DNA of 64,000 bases from Sphingosinicella ginsenosidimutans. GTDB taxonomy: Bacteria; Pseudomonadota; Alphaproteobacteria; Sphingomonadales; Sphingomonadaceae. Location of the stretch: positions 2,973,770-3,037,769 of the forward strand of contig NZ_VOQQ01000001.1 of assembly GCF_007995055.1 (NCBI RefSeq), written 5' to 3'. A program made the translations under genes and the position numbers. Below are positions 38,296-48,898 of the stretch, piece after piece (position 1 is the stretch's first letter; each line of letters starts with the position of its first letter). The notes below the pieces were generated by a model. The model was not told where the DNA came from and did not search any database. It worked only from the letters and a program-made list of their open reading frames with translations.

Positions 38296-39264
38296 CTATG
38301 CGACCGCGCGTTCTCCGGGGAAATGACGTCGCACTTCGCCCAGCGTCGTGAACGTGCCGCCCACCCGGTCACGGAAGAAGGTCAGGACCTGCTCGATGCT
38401 GACCAGGAAGGCGGCGAGATCGGCCTCGTCCTTCACATAAGGCGTATGGCCGGGCGCGAGGCTCGGGCTGTGATAGGTGAGGCTGAAGAGGCTGTGGCCG
38501 CGCGCGGCCATCGCCTCGATCAGGCGGCATTGCTCGTCCGGCGGGGTGCCCTCGGGCGTCAGGCGCGAGCGGGCGACGAGGCCGGTGCGGGCAAGGAGGC
38601 CGGGGACGCGCAGGCGCTCGGCCTTCGGATTGTCGAACAGCCAGTCGGCCTTCGCGCCGAGACCGGGGAGCGCGCCGAGATAGCCGACGGTGAGCGGGAT
38701 TTCGAGCAGGCCCCTGCCCTCGTCCAGCCAGTGCGGATGATCGGGCACGCCCCGGAAATCCGGACCGCCGTCGCCGGAAAGGTCGGTGTGCGGCACGAAG
38801 GAGCAATCGACCTCGTAGCCGAGATCGATCAGCACCTGCCTGGTGTTCGGCCCGAAGCCGTAGCGGCCCGCCTTGAACGCTTTCGCGCGCTCCCCGAACG
38901 CCGCCTCGATCGTCGCGGTCAGCGTCTCGATCTTCGCCCGCTCCAGCGCCGGCGGCAGGTTGCAGTGATAGGAATTGCGGGTCGTCACCTCCTCGACATG
39001 CGGCGGCGTGACCCAGGGGTGGAGATGGGCGCCGATCTCGGCCTTGCCGGCGTCGCGCAGCCCCTTGAGAAACGCGACGGCGGCCGGATCGGTCGCGACC
39101 GGATGGTCGATCACATAGGTCGGGACGATGCCGAAGCGATCGTAAATCTCGTGCGCGTGGGCCTGGGCGGGGATCGACGTGGTGGCGCGGGAATCGCGCG
39201 AGAATGGCGCCGACCAGTCAAACTCTTCCTCGGTGTCGACGACGATCAGCAGCTGCGGCGTCAT
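38296..39264 (-). CDS. polysaccharide deacetylase family protein
   Basis: A 322-residue NodB-like deacetylase. The metal-site motif lies in LLIVVDTEEEFDW near the N-terminus, with HLHPWVTPP supplying the histidines and KAGRYGFGPNT further on. The late segment LFSLTYHSPSLAPGHTPYV carries the catalytic histidine. No signal peptide, so it is probably cytoplasmic or acts on lipid-linked sugars. The ATG at 39264 overlaps the stop of the FemAB-like gene (ATGA). The same pair occurs in polysaccharide clusters; the substrate is unknown. Confidence 0.82.
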   Translation of the reverse strand: MTPQLLIVVDTEEEFDWSAPFSRDSRATTSIPAQAHAHEIYDRFGIVPTYVIDHPVATDPAAVAFLKGLRDAGKAEIGAHLHPWVTPPHVEEVTTRNSYHCNLPPALERAKIETLTATIEAAFGERAKAFKAGRYGFGPNTRQVLIDLGYEVDCSFVPHTDLSGDGGPDFRGVPDHPHWLDEGRGLLEIPLTVGYLGALPGLGAKADWLFDNPKAERLRVPGLLARTGLVARSRLTPEGTPPDEQCRLIEAMAARGHSLFSLTYHSPSLAPGHTPYVKDEADLAAFLVSIEQVLTFFRDRVGGTFTTLGEVRRHFPGERAVA

Positions 39265-40436
39265 CGCTTGCCCTTTCGCAGCGCCGCGACCCGCTCGAGC
39301 CCGCGCACCAGCGCATAAGCAGCGCCGCGCCGCACGCCCTTCAGCCGAACCGTGATCCGAACGATGCTGCGCCGTTCGGTCCACAAGCTGTCGATCATCG
39401 GATGATCCTCGACCGCGCAGCTGTCCATCCAGGCGATGTCGGGCCGCTCGAGCATATCGAGATTCTCGATCTGGAGCAGCACGCCCGGCGAGAAGCGGGC
39501 ATATTCCTCGTCGAACACCGTCTTGAACGAATAGCTTCCCGGCGGCGTGAGGAAATTGACCAGCATCGCGATCGGCTTGCCGCCGACATCGAGCCTGCGG
39601 AACTGGAGCCGGCCGGCGGCGAAGGCAGCGGCCACGACCTCGCGGAAAAAGGCCTCGGCATGGGGATCGCAGGTGAGCGCGGTGCCCGCCTTGCCCTTCC
39701 ACCCGGCCTTTTCGAGCGCGAGATAGGCGTCGCACCAGGGACGAAGCTCGGCCTCGTTGGCAAGGACATGAAAGGCGATCCCGCCGAGCTCGGCGAGGCG
39801 GTTCTTCTGGCGCCGGAGCTCCTTGCGCTTCTTCGCGCGCACCGCCTGCTCGTAATAAGCCTCGGCGGACAGGTCGCTCTCAAGGAAGGCGCGCACCCGG
39901 CGATGGACGATCGGCGCGGCACGAACCTCGGCCAGCGCGCGGTGCAGCGGCCCGTCCTCGGCGATGCCGCGCACGTGCAGGAAATTGGGCGCCCAATCGG
40001 CCGCGTCCAGCGCCTTCAGGACCGCTTCCCAGAAGGCCCTTTCCTGCCCCGCCTCGACCTGCGGGGCGTCGAGGAACATCTGATGGTGCCACCAGTTCTG
40101 GACGTAGTGCAGCGGCAGCCGCGCATAGCCGCGCTCGATCGACAGCACCATCACCCCGATCAGCCGCGCGCCGCGGCGGACCTCGACGAGGCGCAGATCG
40201 TAAAAGCGGCCGAAATGGGCGAGGCTCGCGGCGGCGAACCACTGTTCGGTGAACGGGTTCGGCTCGGCGGCGCGCGCGGCGAGCGCAGCCCACTCGCCCG
40301 CGAGGTCGATGGCGGCGCCGATCGGCCGCAACGTGACGCGCGCAGACGGCTCGGGCGGCGCTGGACGCGCGCCCGGCCCCGGTGCCGCGGCGGCGATCTG
40401 ACCCGGCTGGAACATGGCCAAGCGCATAGGCCGCAC
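39261..40436 (-). CDS. GNAT/FemAB-like N-acetyltransferase (BioF2-like domain)
   Basis: A 391-residue protein with the double GNAT-like fold of FemAB or the acetyltransferase domain often called BioF2-like. NPFTEQWFAAASLAHF, RAKKRKELRRQKNRLAELG and FFREVVAAAFAAGRLQFRRLDVGGKPIAM are typical segments, and ENLDMLERPDIAWMDSCAVEDHPMI is the characteristic C-terminal part. Probably acylates a sugar in a cell-surface polysaccharide together with the downstream deacetylase. The N-terminal 30 residues are Pro/Ala-rich; later ATGs (MRLAMF, MFQPGQ) are alternative starts. Confidence 0.75.
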   Translation of the reverse strand: MRPMRLAMFQPGQIAAAAPGPGARPAPPEPSARVTLRPIGAAIDLAGEWAALAARAAEPNPFTEQWFAAASLAHFGRFYDLRLVEVRRGARLIGVMVLSIERGYARLPLHYVQNWWHHQMFLDAPQVEAGQERAFWEAVLKALDAADWAPNFLHVRGIAEDGPLHRALAEVRAAPIVHRRVRAFLESDLSAEAYYEQAVRAKKRKELRRQKNRLAELGGIAFHVLANEAELRPWCDAYLALEKAGWKGKAGTALTCDPHAEAFFREVVAAAFAAGRLQFRRLDVGGKPIAMLVNFLTPPGSYSFKTVFDEEYARFSPGVLLQIENLDMLERPDIAWMDSCAVEDHPMIDSLWTERRSIVRITVRLKGVRRGAAYALVRGLERVAALRKGKR

Positions 40437-40451
40437 TGGTAAAGGAAAGCT

Positions 40452-42035
40452 TCAGCCCGCCAGCCGATGGTCCCGATATTGGACACGAAGCACGGTCTTG
40501 AGCAATTTGCCGGTCGCGCTGTGCGGCAGGCCGTCGACGAACAGGATCTCGTCGGGCAGCCACCATTTGGCGACGTGGTTGCGTAGATGATCGCGGATCG
40601 CCTCGGCGGTGACCTCCGCGCCCTCCTTGCGGACCACCAGCAGCAGCGGCCGTTCGTCCCACCTGGGATGAGGCACGCCGATCGCCGCCGCCTCCGCGAC
40701 CCCGGGGCAGCCGATTGCGGCGTTTTCCAGCTCGACCGAGCTGATCCATTCGCCGCCGGACTTGATGACGTCCTTCGAACGATCGGTGATCTGCAGCGTC
40801 CCGCAGGGATGGAGGATGGCGACGTCGCCGGTGTCGAACCATCCCTCCGCGTCGATGCAATCGCCGCTCTCGTCCCCGAAATAGCGGCGCAGCACCCAGG
40901 GACCGCGCACCTGCAACCGGCCCGAGCTCGCGCCGTCGCGCGGCAGGATCCGGCCGTCATCATCGACCGTCCGCAGCTCCACTCCGAACGGAACGCGGCC
41001 CTGTCGCACGACCTGATCGACCTGCTCGTCGAAGGAAAGGTCGGCCCAGTCGGCGGTGGGCGCGCCGATCGTCCCGACCGGGGAGATTTCGGTCATCCCC
41101 CAGGCATGGCCGACGCGGATGCCCAGCTTCATCAGTCGCTCGACCATCGCGCGCGGGGCCGCCGCGCCGCCAATGGCGATCATCTTCAGATGTTCGGGCC
41201 TCGCGCCGGTGCGGTCGATATGCTGGAGCATCGCCAGCCAGACGGTGGGGACCCCCGCCGAATGGGTCACCTTTTCCTCGTTCATCAGCCGGCACAGCAG
41301 CTCGGCATCGTTGAGCGCGGCGTAAACCAGCTTCACGCCCGCCATCGCCGCCGCGAACGGGAGGCCCCAGGCGGCGGCGTGGAACATCGGCACGATCGGG
41401 AGCGCGACCGTCTGCGGCGACAGGTCGAAACAGGCCGGCGCGATCTCCGCCATCGCCTGCAACATGCAGGATCGGTGCTCGTAGAGCACGCCCTTGGGAT
41501 TTCCGGTCGTGCCGCTGGTGTAGCACAGCATGCACGGCTCGCGCTCCGATCCCTCGACCCAGTCATAATTCCCGTCATGCGGCGCGAGGAGATCGCTGAA
41601 TTCCCCGTCGTCGAAGCAGACATAATGTTCGATGCCGGTCCACTTCGGCTTCAGCCGCTCGACGATCGGCGCGAAGGCGCGGTCGTAGAAGAGCACGCGA
41701 TCGTCCGCATGGTTGGCGATGTAGACCAGCTGCTCGTCGAACAGGCGCGGGTTGATCGTGTGGATGATGCCGCCCATCCCGATCGCGCCATACCAGGCGA
41801 CCAGATGGTGATGATGGTTCATGCCGAGCGTCGCGATCCGGTCGCCGCGCTTCAGGCCCATCGCCTCCAACGCCTGCGCGAGCTGCCTCGATTGATGGGC
41901 GATCCCGGCCCAGTCGGTGCGGGTGACGCTCCCGTCGGCCCAGGCGCTTACGATTTCGCGGCCGCCATGTTCGCGCGCGGCATGTTCGAGCACGCGCGGA
42001 ATCCGAAGCTCGAAATCCTGCATCCCGCCAAGCAT
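40452..42035 (-). CDS. acyl-CoA synthetase (medium/long-chain fatty-acid-CoA ligase type)
   Basis: A 527-residue adenylate-forming enzyme. The phosphate loop is [13 protein letters not shown], the A5 motif region [14 protein letters not shown], and the C-terminal motif [15 protein letters not shown] with the lysine in [12 protein letters not shown]. The [25 protein letters not shown] region matches acyl-CoA ligases of the AlkK/fadD type. ATG 42035 follows GGGGGAACGGCG and lies past the dnaE stop. Activates fatty acids with CoA; chain length cannot be judged. Confidence 0.9.
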   Translation of the reverse strand: MLGGMQDFELRIPRVLEHAAREHGGREIVSAWADGSVTRTDWAGIAHQSRQLAQALEAMGLKRGDRIATLGMNHHHHLVAWYGAIGMGGIIHTINPRLFDEQLVYIANHADDRVLFYDRAFAPIVERLKPKWTGIEHYVCFDDGEFSDLLAPHDGNYDWVEGSEREPCMLCYTSGTTGNPKGVLYEHRSCMLQAMAEIAPACFDLSPQTVALPIVPMFHAAAWGLPFAAAMAGVKLVYAALNDAELLCRLMNEEKVTHSAGVPTVWLAMLQHIDRTGARPEHLKMIAIGGAAAPRAMVERLMKLGIRVGHAWGMTEISPVGTIGAPTADWADLSFDEQVDQVVRQGRVPFGVELRTVDDDGRILPRDGASSGRLQVRGPWVLRRYFGDESGDCIDAEGWFDTGDVAILHPCGTLQITDRSKDVIKSGGEWISSVELENAAIGCPGVAEAAAIGVPHPRWDERPLLLVVRKEGAEVTAEAIRDHLRNHVAKWWLPDEILFVDGLPHSATGKLLKTVLRVQYRDHRLAG

Positions 42036-42123
42036 CGCCGTTCCCCCGTTCATCACCGCGGAGGCTGGAATCTCCACGCCGCCATGTCGAGGGGGAAAGC
42101 GACAGGGCCGTCGCGGGTCCGGA

Positions 42124-45100
42124 TCAGCCGACCAGCGCGAGCCTCGGCGCCTCCAGCGGCTTGAGCCGGGCGGCGCGCACGCCGTCGATCCGCTTGACCC
42201 GTTCGGCGAGATCGGCGTCGATCGCGAAGTCGCGGCCAAGGATCAGGTCCGCACGGCCCTCGCCCAGATCGGCGGCGAGGACGAGCTGCCCATTGCCGCC
42301 CTTCGCGTCCGCCATCGCCTCGGCGAGGCGGGCGATCGCGGCGGGATCGGCGATCTCGACCTCGAGCTGGAGCCGAACGCGCCGCGCGAGACCATCGAGC
42401 GGCTGGAGCGAGCGGATGGTGACCCGCGGCGTCTCCTCTCCCGGCCTTCGGTCGAGTTCGACGCCAAGCAGCGCGCAGGCGCCGTTGCGGGCGGCCGCCT
42501 GGACCTCCTCGGCGACCATATCGTCGAACACCGTCGCCTCGAACTGGCCGGAAGGATCGGAGAGCGTCGCCATCATGTAGCGGCGCCCCTTGGCGGAGGT
42601 GCGCCAGCGCGTATCCTCGACCAGCGCGGCCATCGTCGCGCCGGTGCGGCCGCCATCGGCGGGCATCGGCATCGCCCCGAGCTGGCCGAAGGTCCGTGCG
42701 CCGTGCGCCGCGACGACATGGGCGTGGGCATCGACCGGGTGGCCGGAGAAATAGAAGCCGAAGCTCTCCTTTTCGGCGCCCATGCGCTGGGCGAGCGTCC
42801 ATGGCTCGCCGCCCGGCATCCGGATCGGGACGACGTTGGCGGGCCCCTCGCCGAACAGGCCGCCCTGCCCGCTCTGCCGCGCCTCGGCGGCGCTGGCGGC
42901 GGCGGCGAGGATCGTTTCGGCCGCGCCGAAGGCCGACCAGCGCTCGGCCAGCCCGTCGAACGCGCCCGCCCCCGCGAGGCTTTCGAGCTGGCGGCGGTTG
43001 AGGAGGCGCGGATCGATCCGCGCGGCGAAATCATCGAGATCGCGGAACGGGCCGTTCAGGCGCCGCTCCTCGACCAGCTGCTCCATCGCCTTCTCGCCGA
43101 CGCCCTTGAGCGCGCCGAGCGCGTAGCGGACCACCCACTCGTCGCCCGATTGCTCGACCGAGAACTCCGCCTCGCTCGCATTGATCGCGGGCGGCAGGCA
43201 GGTCATCCCGGACCGGCGCATGTCGTCGACGAAGATCGCGAGCTTGTCGGTCAGATGGATGTCGAAGCACATCGCGGCGGCGTAGAACTCGCTGCGATAA
43301 TGCGCCTTCAGCCACGCCGTCTGGTAGGTGAGCAGGGCATAGGCCGCGGCGTGGCTCTTGTTGAAGCCGTAGCCGGCGAACTTGTCGATCAAATCGAACA
43401 GCTCGTTCGCCTTGGCGGCCGGGATCTGGTTGTGCTCGGCGCAGCCCTTCACGAACGTGTCGCGCTGCGCGTCCATCTCCGCCTTGATCTTCTTGCCCAT
43501 CGCGCGGCGCAGCAGGTCCGCGCCGCCGAGGCTGTAGCCGGCCAGGATCTGCGCCGCCTGCATCACCTGCTCCTGGTAGACGAAGATGCCGTAGGTTTCC
43601 TTGAGGATGCCTTCGAGCAGCGGGTGCGGATATTCGATCTCCTCCTCGCCATTCTTGCGGCGGCCGAACATCGGGATGTTGTCCATCGGGCCGGGGCGAT
43701 AGAGGGCGTTGAGCGCGATGATGTCCTCGAACACGGTCGGCTTCACCGCCGAGAGCGTCCGGCGCATCCCTTCCGATTCCACCTGGAACACGCCGACCGT
43801 GTCGCCCTTCTGGAGCAGCGCGTAGACGGCGGGATCGTCCCACGACAGCGCGTCGAGATCGACATGGATGCCGCGCTTCGCCAGCATCTCGACCGCCTTG
43901 CGGAGCACCGAGAGCGTCTTGAGGCCGAGGAAGTCGAACTTCACCAGCCCCGCCCCCTCGACATATTTCATGTCGAACTGCGTCACCGGCATGTCCGATC
44001 GCGGGTCGCGATAGAGCGGGATGAGCTGGTCGAGCGGGCGATCGCCGATGACGACGCCGGCGGCGTGGGTCGAGCTGTGGCGCGGCAGCCCCTCCAGCTT
44101 CATCGCCAGATCGAACAGGCGCCGAACGTCGGGATCGGAGCGATATTCGGCGGCCAGCTCCGAAACGCCGTTGAGCGCGCGCTCCAGCGTCCACGGATCG
44201 GTCGGGTGGTTGGGGACGAGCTTGGCGAGCCGATCGACCTGGCCATAGGGCATCTGGAGGACGCGGCCGGTGTCCTTGAGCACCGCGCGCGCCTTCAGCT
44301 TTCCGAAGGTGATGATCTGCGCGACCCGGTCGCTGCCGTAGCGCGACTGGACATAGCGAATCACCTCGCCGCGCCGCGTTTCGCAGAAATCGACGTCGAA
44401 GTCCGGCATCGACACGCGCTCTGGATTGAGGAAGCGCTCGAAGATGAGCCCGAGGCGCAGCGGATCGAGATCGGTGATGGTGAGCGCCCAGGCGACCACC
44501 GAGCCGGCCCCCGATCCGCGGCCCGGCCCGACCGGGATGCCCTGCTCCTTCGCCCATTTGATGAAATCGGCGACGATCAGGAAATAGCCCGGAAAGCCCA
44601 TCGAGACGATGACCTCGGTCTCGAAATCGAGCCGGTCGTAATAGGCCTGGCGCTGCGCCTCGCCGAGATCGCCATAGCGCTCGAGCCGCGCCGCGAGCCC
44701 GGCGCGCGCGTCGCGGCGCAGTTGCTCGGCCTCGGCATCGAGATCGCCGCCGACGCGGGGCAGGATCGGCTTGCGCTTGGGCGCGCCGAACGCGCAGCGC
44801 CGCGCGACGACGCTGGTGTTGTCGATCGCCTCGGGCAGGTCCGCGAACAGCGCGCGCATGTCGGCGGCGGGCTTGATCCATGCCTCGGGCGACGAGCGGG
44901 CACGATCGTCGCGCGCCAGCTGGCTCGATTGGGCGATGCACAGCATCGCATCGTGCGCGCCGTGGAAATCGGCATCGGCATAGGTCGCGGGGTTGGTCGC
45001 GACCAGCGGAAGATCGTGCGTGTAGGCGAGGTCGATCAGCGCCGCCTCCGCCGCCTGCTCGACAGGATCGCCGCGACGGCTGAGCTCGACATAGAGGCGG

Positions 45101-45603
45101 CCGGGAAAGAGCCGCATCAGCTGCGCGAGCACGCCATCCGCGGCCGACGCCTGGCCCTCGGCGAGCAGACGGGCAAGGGCCCCCTCCCCGCCCCCGGTCA
45201 AGGCGATCAGCCCGTCGGTGCGGCCATCGAGCGCGGCGAACGGCACATGGGCTTCGTCCTCGACCGGCCGATCGAGATGCGCCGACGAGACGAGCGCGCA
45301 CAGATTCTCATAGCCCTTGGCGTCCTGGGCATAGAGCGCGAGCCAGTCGACCGTCGGCGAGCGGCCATCGCCCCCCGGGCCGGGCCTCGCGACGCCGAGC
45401 AGGGCGCCGACCACCGGCTGCACGCCCTCCGCCAGGCAGGCGTCGCTGAACGCCATCGCGCCATAGAGTCCGTTGCGGTCGGTGACCGCCGCTGCCGGAA
45501 AATCGAGCCTTTTCGCGCGCTTGGCGATCGCCTTGGGATCGATCGCCCCCTCCAGCATCGTATAGCAGGAGAAGATGCGAAGCGGGACGTAGGGCGCGGG
45601 CAT
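42124..45603 (-). CDS. dnaE: DNA polymerase III subunit alpha
   Basis: The 1159-residue replicative polymerase subunit. N-terminal PHP domain (LRIFSCYTMLEGAIDPKAI, AVTDRNGLYGAMAF). The catalytic region has GPGRGSGAGSVVAWALTITDLDPL and PDFDVDFCETRRGEVIRYVQ with the metal-binding aspartates. The thumb/fingers include HAAGVVIGDRPLDQ and FNKSHAAAYALLTYQTAWLK. A C-terminal OB domain follows. The PHP motif lacks the usual histidine pair (RIFSCYT), suggesting an inactive PHP site. The ATG at 45603 gives the usual length; 61 bp separate it from lolD. Confidence 0.96.
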   Translation of the reverse strand: MPAPYVPLRIFSCYTMLEGAIDPKAIAKRAKRLDFPAAAVTDRNGLYGAMAFSDACLAEGVQPVVGALLGVARPGPGGDGRSPTVDWLALYAQDAKGYENLCALVSSAHLDRPVEDEAHVPFAALDGRTDGLIALTGGGEGALARLLAEGQASAADGVLAQLMRLFPGRLYVELSRRGDPVEQAAEAALIDLAYTHDLPLVATNPATYADADFHGAHDAMLCIAQSSQLARDDRARSSPEAWIKPAADMRALFADLPEAIDNTSVVARRCAFGAPKRKPILPRVGGDLDAEAEQLRRDARAGLAARLERYGDLGEAQRQAYYDRLDFETEVIVSMGFPGYFLIVADFIKWAKEQGIPVGPGRGSGAGSVVAWALTITDLDPLRLGLIFERFLNPERVSMPDFDVDFCETRRGEVIRYVQSRYGSDRVAQIITFGKLKARAVLKDTGRVLQMPYGQVDRLAKLVPNHPTDPWTLERALNGVSELAAEYRSDPDVRRLFDLAMKLEGLPRHSSTHAAGVVIGDRPLDQLIPLYRDPRSDMPVTQFDMKYVEGAGLVKFDFLGLKTLSVLRKAVEMLAKRGIHVDLDALSWDDPAVYALLQKGDTVGVFQVESEGMRRTLSAVKPTVFEDIIALNALYRPGPMDNIPMFGRRKNGEEEIEYPHPLLEGILKETYGIFVYQEQVMQAAQILAGYSLGGADLLRRAMGKKIKAEMDAQRDTFVKGCAEHNQIPAAKANELFDLIDKFAGYGFNKSHAAAYALLTYQTAWLKAHYRSEFYAAAMCFDIHLTDKLAIFVDDMRRSGMTCLPPAINASEAEFSVEQSGDEWVVRYALGALKGVGEKAMEQLVEERRLNGPFRDLDDFAARIDPRLLNRRQLESLAGAGAFDGLAERWSAFGAAETILAAAASAAEARQSGQGGLFGEGPANVVPIRMPGGEPWTLAQRMGAEKESFGFYFSGHPVDAHAHVVAAHGARTFGQLGAMPMPADGGRTGATMAALVEDTRWRTSAKGRRYMMATLSDPSGQFEATVFDDMVAEEVQAAARNGACALLGVELDRRPGEETPRVTIRSLQPLDGLARRVRLQLEVEIADPAAIARLAEAMADAKGGNGQLVLAADLGEGRADLILGRDFAIDADLAERVKRIDGVRAARLKPLEAPRLALVG

Positions 45604-45664
45604 GGCGGGACTATGGACGCCTGGAACGAGTCGTGGGAAGCGCTGGTTGGGGCTTTTCCACAGC

Positions 45665-46336
45665 CTATTCGAGCACGCCCTCGTGCAGCCGCAGGACGCG
45701 ATCCATCCGCGCGGCGATCCGTTCATTGTGCGTCGCGACCAGCGCGGCGCTGCCTTCCTCGCGGACGAGACGAAGGAATTCGTCGAACACGATGTCGGCC
45801 GTCGCCTCGTCGAGATTGCCGGTCGGCTCGTCGGCAAGGACCAAAGCCGGCCGGTTGGCGAGCGCCCGCGCGACGGCGACGCGCTGCTGCTCGCCGCCCG
45901 ACAATTTGGACGGCCGGTGGGTGAGCCGCTCGGCAAGGCCGAGGCCGGTCAGCAGCGATTGCGCCCGCGCATTGGCCTCGGCGCGGCTCGCGCCCTTCAC
46001 GAGCTGGGGGATCACGACATTTTCGAGCGCGGTGAAATCGGGCAGCAGGTGATGGAACTGGTAGACGAAGCCGAGCGTGTCGCGGCGCATCGCGGTCCGC
46101 TCGGCATCGTTGAACGCCGCCGCCTCGCGTCCCTGGATCATGATCGAGCCTTCGAACCCGCCTTCGAGCAGGCCGACCGCCTGCAGCAGGGTCGACTTGC
46201 CCGATCCTGAAGGGCCGAGCAGCGCGACGATCTCGCCCGCGCGGATCGCGAGATCGACGCCGCGCAGCACGTCGATCGTCACATTGGCCTGGCGGAAGCT
46301 GCGCCTGAGCCCGCGGACGCCAAGCACCTCACTCAT
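45665..46336 (-). CDS. lolD: lipoprotein-releasing ABC transporter ATP-binding protein LolD
   Basis: A 223-residue ABC ATPase. Walker [10 protein letters not shown], signature [15 protein letters not shown], Walker [13 protein letters not shown], switch ATHNE. The LolD-specific [17 protein letters not shown] is present. It powers extraction of lipoproteins from the inner membrane to LolA. The start overlaps the permease stop by 8 bp, and the order permease-LolD is the normal one in this class. Confidence 0.95.
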   Translation of the reverse strand: MSEVLGVRGLRRSFRQANVTIDVLRGVDLAIRAGEIVALLGPSGSGKSTLLQAVGLLEGGFEGSIMIQGREAAAFNDAERTAMRRDTLGFVYQFHHLLPDFTALENVVIPQLVKGASRAEANARAQSLLTGLGLAERLTHRPSKLSGGEQQRVAVARALANRPALVLADEPTGNLDEATADIVFDEFLRLVREEGSAALVATHNERIAARMDRVLRLHEGVLE

Positions 46337-47579
46337 AACGCAGCACCTCGACCGGATCGGTCTTCGCCGCGCGCCAGGCCGGCAGCAAGGTCGCGAGGAA
46401 GGTCAGCACGAAGGCCATGACGACGATCGCGGTGACCTCGATCGGGTCGGTCCGCGACGGCAGCTCGGTCAGGAAGCGGACCGATGGATCCCACAGATTC
46501 TCGCCCGTCACCCCCTGGAAGAAATTGACCACCGACTGGCGGAAATAGAGGCCGAGCGCACCGAGGATCAGCCCCGCGACGATGCCGAGCACGCCGATCG
46601 ACACGCCCACCGTCATGAACACCTTCATCAGCCCGGCCCGGGTCGCGCCCATCGTTCGCAGGATCGCGATGTCGCGCCGCTTCGCGCGCACCAGCATGAT
46701 GAGCGAGGACAGGATGTTGAACACGGCGACCACGACGATGATCGACAGCACGATGAACATGACGACGCGCTCGACCTGGATCGCCTCGAACAAGGCCGAG
46801 TTCATCGACCGCCAGTCGCTCACCACCGCACGCCCCGCGACAGCGGCGGAGAGCGGCGCAAGGATCTGCTGGACGCGATCCGGGTCGCTGGTCTGCACCT
46901 CGATCATCCCCACCGAATCGCCCATCAGCAGGAAGTTCTGCGCCTCCTGCATCGGCATCACGACATAGGCCTTGTCGAAATCGTAGAGGCCGACCTCGAA
47001 GATCGCCGCGACATGATAATCGATGATCCGGGGCACCGTCCCGAAGGGAGTCTCGCGCCCCTGCGGGCTGATGATCGTGATCGTCCCGCCAACGCCGATG
47101 CCGAGCAGTTCGGCAAGCCGCGATCCGATCGCGACATTGTCCGTGCCTGGCCGCACGTCGGCGAGGTTGCCCGCCTTCAGCCCGCGATTGATCGACGGAT
47201 TGTTCCGAATGTCGTCGGTGGTCATCCCGCGCAGCAGGATCGCCTCGACCCGGCCTTCATGCGTCGCCATCAGTGGCTGCTCGATCAGCGGGGTCGCCAT
47301 GGTGATGCCGGGCGTTCGGCGCGCGCGCTCCAGGATCGGCTGCCAATTGTCGAGCCGGCCGCCATAGCCCTGGATGACGGCATGGCCGTTCACCCCCACC
47401 ACCTTGTCGAACAGGTCGGCGCGAAAGCCGCTCATCACGCTCATCACGATGATCAGCGCGGCGACGCCGAGCATCACCGCGACGAGGCTGATCGAGGCGA
47501 CGAGGAAGATGAAGCCCTCGCCCTTGCCCGGCAGCAGGTAGCGCCGGGCGATCATCCGCTCGTAGCGGTTGAGAATCAC
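46329..47579 (-). CDS. lolC: lipoprotein-releasing ABC transporter permease (LolC/LolE type)
   Basis: A 416-residue permease. One N-terminal membrane segment ([30 protein letters not shown]), a large periplasmic domain, and three C-terminal segments ([21 protein letters not shown] and onward). Alphaproteobacteria usually have a single LolC/E-type protein, which then forms a homodimer with LolD. GTG start at 47579 overlapping the proS stop (GTGA). Confidence 0.94.
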   Translation of the reverse strand: MILNRYERMIARRYLLPGKGEGFIFLVASISLVAVMLGVAALIIVMSVMSGFRADLFDKVVGVNGHAVIQGYGGRLDNWQPILERARRTPGITMATPLIEQPLMATHEGRVEAILLRGMTTDDIRNNPSINRGLKAGNLADVRPGTDNVAIGSRLAELLGIGVGGTITIISPQGRETPFGTVPRIIDYHVAAIFEVGLYDFDKAYVVMPMQEAQNFLLMGDSVGMIEVQTSDPDRVQQILAPLSAAVAGRAVVSDWRSMNSALFEAIQVERVVMFIVLSIIVVVAVFNILSSLIMLVRAKRRDIAILRTMGATRAGLMKVFMTVGVSIGVLGIVAGLILGALGLYFRQSVVNFFQGVTGENLWDPSVRFLTELPSRTDPIEVTAIVVMAFVLTFLATLLPAWRAAKTDPVEVLRYE

Positions 47580-48898
47580 GCGGTCAGCCTCGCGAGCGCG
47601 CTTTCGATGCTGACCTCCTCCCGCTCGCCGGTCGCGCGGCGTTTCAGCTCGACCACGCCGTTGGCCAGCCCGCGCGGCCCGACGATGAGCTGCCAGGGCA
47701 GGCCGATCAGGTCCGCGGTCGCGAACTTGGCGCCGCCCCGCTCGTCGCGATCGTCATAGAGCGTCTCGACGCCGGCATCCGAAAGCCGGCCGTAAATCTC
47801 GTCCGCCGCGCTGGTGACGCTGCCATCGTCGGCGCGCATGTTGACGAGCGCGACCTTGAACGGCGCCACTGCGTCCGGCCAGATGATCCCGGCCTCGTCA
47901 TGATTCGCCTCGATGAGCGCACCGACGAGCCGCGAGACGCCGATCCCGTAGCTGCCGCCGAGCGGAGTCACCGGGCTGCCGTCCGGTCCGCTCACCGAAA
48001 AGCCGAGCGGCTTCGAATATTTGTCGCCGAAATAGAAGATGTGGCCGACTTCGATGCCGCGCGATTGCCGCAGGTCGTCGCCGAGCGCCGCCTCGCGCGC
48101 CTCGTCGCGCTTCTCGTCGGTCGCGGCATAATCGGCGGTCATCGAATCGACGAAGGCCTGGAGCGCCGTGCTGTCTTCGGCGTCGACCGCATAATCTTCG
48201 GCCGATCGCAGCGTCTCCCAGCTCTTGTGGAAAAACACCTCGCTCTCGCCGGACGGCGCGAGGATGATGAACTCGTGGGAAAGATCGCCACCGATCGGGC
48301 CCGTATCGGCCTGCATCGGGATCGCGCGCAGGCCCATTCGCGCGAAGGTCCGCAGATAGGCGACGAACATCCGGTTGTAGCTCACCCGCGCCCCGGCCTC
48401 GTCCAGGTCGAAGCTGTAGGCATCCTTCATCAGGAATTCGCGCCCGCGCATCACGCCGAAACGCGGACGGATCTCGTCGCGGAACTTCCACTGGATGTGG
48501 TAGAGGATGCGCGGCAGATCGCGGTAGCTCTTCGCCGAATGCTGGAAGATCGCGGTCAGCATGTCCTCATTGGTCGGGCCGTAGAGCAATTCGCGATCCT
48601 GGCGATCCACGATCCTGAGCATTTCGGGGCCATAGGCGTCGTAGCGGCCGGTGGCGCGCCAGTAATCCGCGGCCTGGATCGTCGGCATCAGCATCTCGAT
48701 CGCGCCGGCGCGGTCCTGTTCCTCGCGCACGATCTGCTCGATCTTGCGGAGCACGCGATGGCCGAGCGGCAGCCAGGCATAGATGCCGGCGGCGGTCTGG
48801 CGCACCAGCCCGCCGCGCAGCATCAGCTGATGGCTGACGATCTGGGCGTCGGCCGGCGTCTCCTTGGAAACGGGAAGGAAATAGCGGGAAAGGCGCAT
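47576..48898 (-). CDS. proS: prolyl-tRNA synthetase (short type)
   Basis: A 440-residue class II synthetase charging tRNA-Pro. Motif 1 region [19 protein letters not shown], motif 2 [19 protein letters not shown], motif 3 [22 protein letters not shown]. It lacks the editing insertion domain of the 570-residue E. coli enzyme, as is usual in alphaproteobacteria. The C-terminal anticodon-binding domain is present. The ATG at 48898 ([15 protein letters not shown]) gives the family start. Coupled to the lolC-lolD genes. Confidence 0.96.
   Translation of the reverse strand: MRLSRYFLPVSKETPADAQIVSHQLMLRGGLVRQTAAGIYAWLPLGHRVLRKIEQIVREEQDRAGAIEMLMPTIQAADYWRATGRYDAYGPEMLRIVDRQDRELLYGPTNEDMLTAIFQHSAKSYRDLPRILYHIQWKFRDEIRPRFGVMRGREFLMKDAYSFDLDEAGARVSYNRMFVAYLRTFARMGLRAIPMQADTGPIGGDLSHEFIILAPSGESEVFFHKSWETLRSAEDYAVDAEDSTALQAFVDSMTADYAATDEKRDEAREAALGDDLRQSRGIEVGHIFYFGDKYSKPLGFSVSGPDGSPVTPLGGSYGIGVSRLVGALIEANHDEAGIIWPDAVAPFKVALVNMRADDGSVTSAADEIYGRLSDAGVETLYDDRDERGGAKFATADLIGLPWQLIVGPRGLANGVVELKRRATGEREEVSIESALARLTA

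Noticed and set aside
41917..45924. Very long open frame antisense to dnaE on the plus strand (over 1300 codons).
   Set aside because: High-GC genes produce long antisense frames; this one is Arg/Glu-rich without domains and mirrors dnaE codon positions.
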